From assembly GCA_021767305.1 (NCBI GenBank), contig JAASTL010000060.1, positions 1 through 6,374 of the forward strand: a stretch of 6,374 bases of DNA, written 5' to 3'. This DNA comes from Piscirickettsiaceae bacterium (lineage in GTDB: Bacteria; Pseudomonadota; Gammaproteobacteria; Thiomicrospirales; Thiomicrospiraceae). A model generated the notes under the pieces. The model did no database searches and was not told the origin of the DNA. It saw only the letters and a program-made list of their open reading frames with translations. A program made the position numbers and the translations under genes. Shown piece after piece: positions 5,096 through 6,374 of this stretch (positions are counted from its first letter, which is position 1; every line of letters begins with the position of its first letter).

Positions 5096-6065
5096 GTTTT
5101 ATTCCGTTCTCAAGTTACTCGCTTTAATGTCATTGGCTGCTTTTTTAAGCGGCTGCGCCACTATTAAGCTAGGCCCCAGTTTCAATCAACCACTTAAAGA
5201 ACAACAAGTTGAAGAGGGTAAAAGCGATAGCAAAGTGTTGATTATCAATATCGACGGTATTCTTAATGACCAGCCTAACCGCGGTTTACTAGCAAGTTCT
5301 CCGAGTTTGCTGGATAAGGTCATGATGCAGTTGAAAAAGGCCGAAAAAGATAAACAGATTGTCGCGGTTTTATTAAAGGTGAATAGCCCTGGTGGAGGGG
5401 TTACCGTGTCGCAGATTTTGCATCATGAACTCATGGCTTTTAAAGAGCGTAGCGGCAAAAAACTGTTTGTGCAGATGATGTCCGTGGCGGCCTCCGGTGG
5501 TGTTTATATCTCTATGGCGGCAGACCATATTCAAGCGCATCCCGCAACCATTACCGGCTCGGTTGGGGTGATTTCCATGAGTGCGGATTTAAGCGGCACC
5601 ATGGATAAAATCGGTGCCAAGGTCAATGTCTATAAAACCGGTGAAAACAAAGATATGGGATCGCCATTTAAAGCGGCAAGCAAGAGCGATCGACAAGCTT
5701 TTACCGAGATGGTTGAAAACATGGCAACCGACTTTTATAGCTTAGTGCAAAAACGTAACAACCTAAATGAAACAACCATGGATTTACTTAAAACCGCTCG
5801 TGTAATAACGGGTGATAAAGCCAAAGAATTAGGCTTGGTAGATTCCATCGGTTACTTGTCTGATGCCACTCAAAAAGCTTGTGAGTTAGCCAAGGCAAAA
5901 GAGTGTAATGTCGTGACTTATCGCTTTGCAGAAAATCAAAATGCCACCGCCTATTCACCTTCCATGCAAACGCCAACCATGCCCGCTAATGTGAATTTGA
6001 TTGACATACCCATGCTAGAGTCACTGCAATTACCGGCCGGGGTTTATTACTTGTATTTGCAGTAA
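5088..6065 (+). CDS. SppA-like S49 family serine peptidase, predicted lipoprotein
   Basis: This 325-residue protein belongs to the signal peptide peptidase A family (S49, short '36K' form), which degrades cleaved signal peptides and other membrane-associated peptides. It has a basic, hydrophobic N-terminus ending in a lipobox LSGC (Cys23), then LIINIDGILND (51-61), VNSPGGGV (98-105), the nucleophile block MSVAASGGVY with Ser136, ITGSVGVIS (155-163) and KTGENKDMGSPF with Lys188. The 52-residue Ser-Lys spacing equals that of the B. subtilis SppA dyad (Ser147/Lys199), so it should be active. SppA proteins usually have a membrane anchor, so a lipid anchor is less usual. The GTG start at 5088 overlaps ldhA by eight bases. 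GAGG (5078-5081) lies six bases upstream and a stop at 5082 rules out a longer start. An extracytoplasmic quality-control role is likely, but the substrate is unknown. Confidence 0.9.
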   Translation: MIKFYSVLKLLALMSLAAFLSGCATIKLGPSFNQPLKEQQVEEGKSDSKVLIINIDGILNDQPNRGLLASSPSLLDKVMMQLKKAEKDKQIVAVLLKVNSPGGGVTVSQILHHELMAFKERSGKKLFVQMMSVAASGGVYISMAADHIQAHPATITGSVGVISMSADLSGTMDKIGAKVNVYKTGENKDMGSPFKAASKSDRQAFTEMVENMATDFYSLVQKRNNLNETTMDLLKTARVITGDKAKELGLVDSIGYLSDATQKACELAKAKECNVVTYRFAENQNATAYSPSMQTPTMPANVNLIDIPMLESLQLPAGVYYLYLQ

Positions 6066-6169
6066 AAAATATTTTTAAATCAATGCCTTAAAGATTATTT
6101 GCTATCACCTAAGACATAGAAAAGATGTCTATAGAAAAACCTCGCTTTGAAATTTCTAAGTAAATTTTT
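6066..6169. other. Convergent intergenic region
   Basis: About 100 AT-rich bases separate the operon end from a minus-strand ORF. AAAAATATTTTT, just after the stop, is palindromic. AGACAT/ATGTCT (6112-6117 with 6125-6130) forms a short hairpin without a following T tract. No convincing Rho-independent terminator is seen for either strand. Confidence 0.45.
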
Positions 6170-6373
6170 TCAACGGCTGTAATATTCAGGCCGCTCAATT
6201 AAATCCGTGTTGTAAAGCACCACTTCAATCCTTACTTTAGTGTTTTTCGGCTGCCAAATAATAGTACTAAACTTAGCTTTTAAGCTGGCAACCCAAGCTT
6301 GATGCAATGGGTTGTTTGATTGCCAAAATTGATATTCTTTGGCGTTTAAATAACGTTTTTTACTCTGTGTCAT
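6170..6373 (-). CDS. Hypothetical protein, probably the C-terminal part or a short complete ORF
   Basis: A 67-codon minus-strand frame ends in TGA at 6172-6170 and reaches an ATG at 6373-6371, one base from the window edge. It could be complete or the end of a longer gene. The product starts MTQSKKRYLNAKEYQFW and ends DLIERPEYYSR. It is basic, with a probable helix around LHQAWVASLKAKF and a strand-like IRIEVVLY-type stretch after it, and it has no membrane segment, signal peptide or cysteine. I do not recognise the family. No other frame on either strand of this stretch is better, so it is probably real. Confidence 0.5.
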   Translation of the reverse strand: MTQSKKRYLNAKEYQFWQSNNPLHQAWVASLKAKFSTIIWQPKNTKVRIEVVLYNTDLIERPEYYSR

Positions 6374-6374
6374 T

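Noticed and set aside
6112..6130. Terminator after the operon (AGACAT/ATGTCT hairpin)
   Set aside because: The stem is only six bases, AT-rich, and not followed by a T tract on either strand.
1..6374. CRISPR array, tRNA or rRNA genes
   Set aside because: No regularly spaced direct repeats and no recognisable tRNA or rRNA sequence were seen on either strand.

Overview
The window looks like a chromosomal stretch from a Gram-negative, motile gammaproteobacterium. The evidence is an E. coli-type fermentative D-lactate dehydrogenase, two lipoprotein signal peptides, a likely chemoreceptor and a membrane diguanylate cyclase. The moderately AT-rich DNA, the TakP-type TRAP binding protein and a secreted repeat protein resembling sulfur-globule envelope proteins would fit a sulfur oxidiser of the Thiomicrospira/Hydrogenovibrio kind. 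That placement is inference and not proven by the sequence.

Layout, left to right. Bases 1-233 (minus strand) are the N-terminus of a probable methyl-accepting chemotaxis protein. It is divergent from a TRAP transporter substrate-binding lipoprotein (449-1549) that ends in a clear terminator. Next comes a stand-alone secreted protein (1824-2522) with a duplicated Trp/Tyr-rich module and a Pro/Met-rich tail, closed by a strong terminator. Bases 2616-2880 hold a compact gene-free element bounded by ~31-bp inverted repeats, whose interior folds into two adjacent hairpin arms. It is either a MITE-like repeat or a structured RNA locus. Just after it, and after a 16-bp palindrome, starts a tightly packed plus-strand operon: diguanylate cyclase (2949-4100), D-lactate dehydrogenase ldhA (4097-5095) and a SppA-like S49 peptidase lipoprotein (5088-6065). 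Adjacent genes overlap by 4 and 8 bases, and all three use TTG or GTG starts. A minus-strand ORF of unknown function (6170-6373) reaches the right edge.

Functional reading. The left part concerns sensing and high-affinity capture of a small organic acid. No TRAP membrane subunits lie in the window, so the binding protein is an orphan here. The operon pairs c-di-GMP synthesis with NADH-consuming lactate formation and envelope proteolysis. Overlapping reading frames suggest translational coupling, but a common purpose is not evident from sequence alone. The least explained items are the structured inverted-repeat element and the secreted repeat protein.
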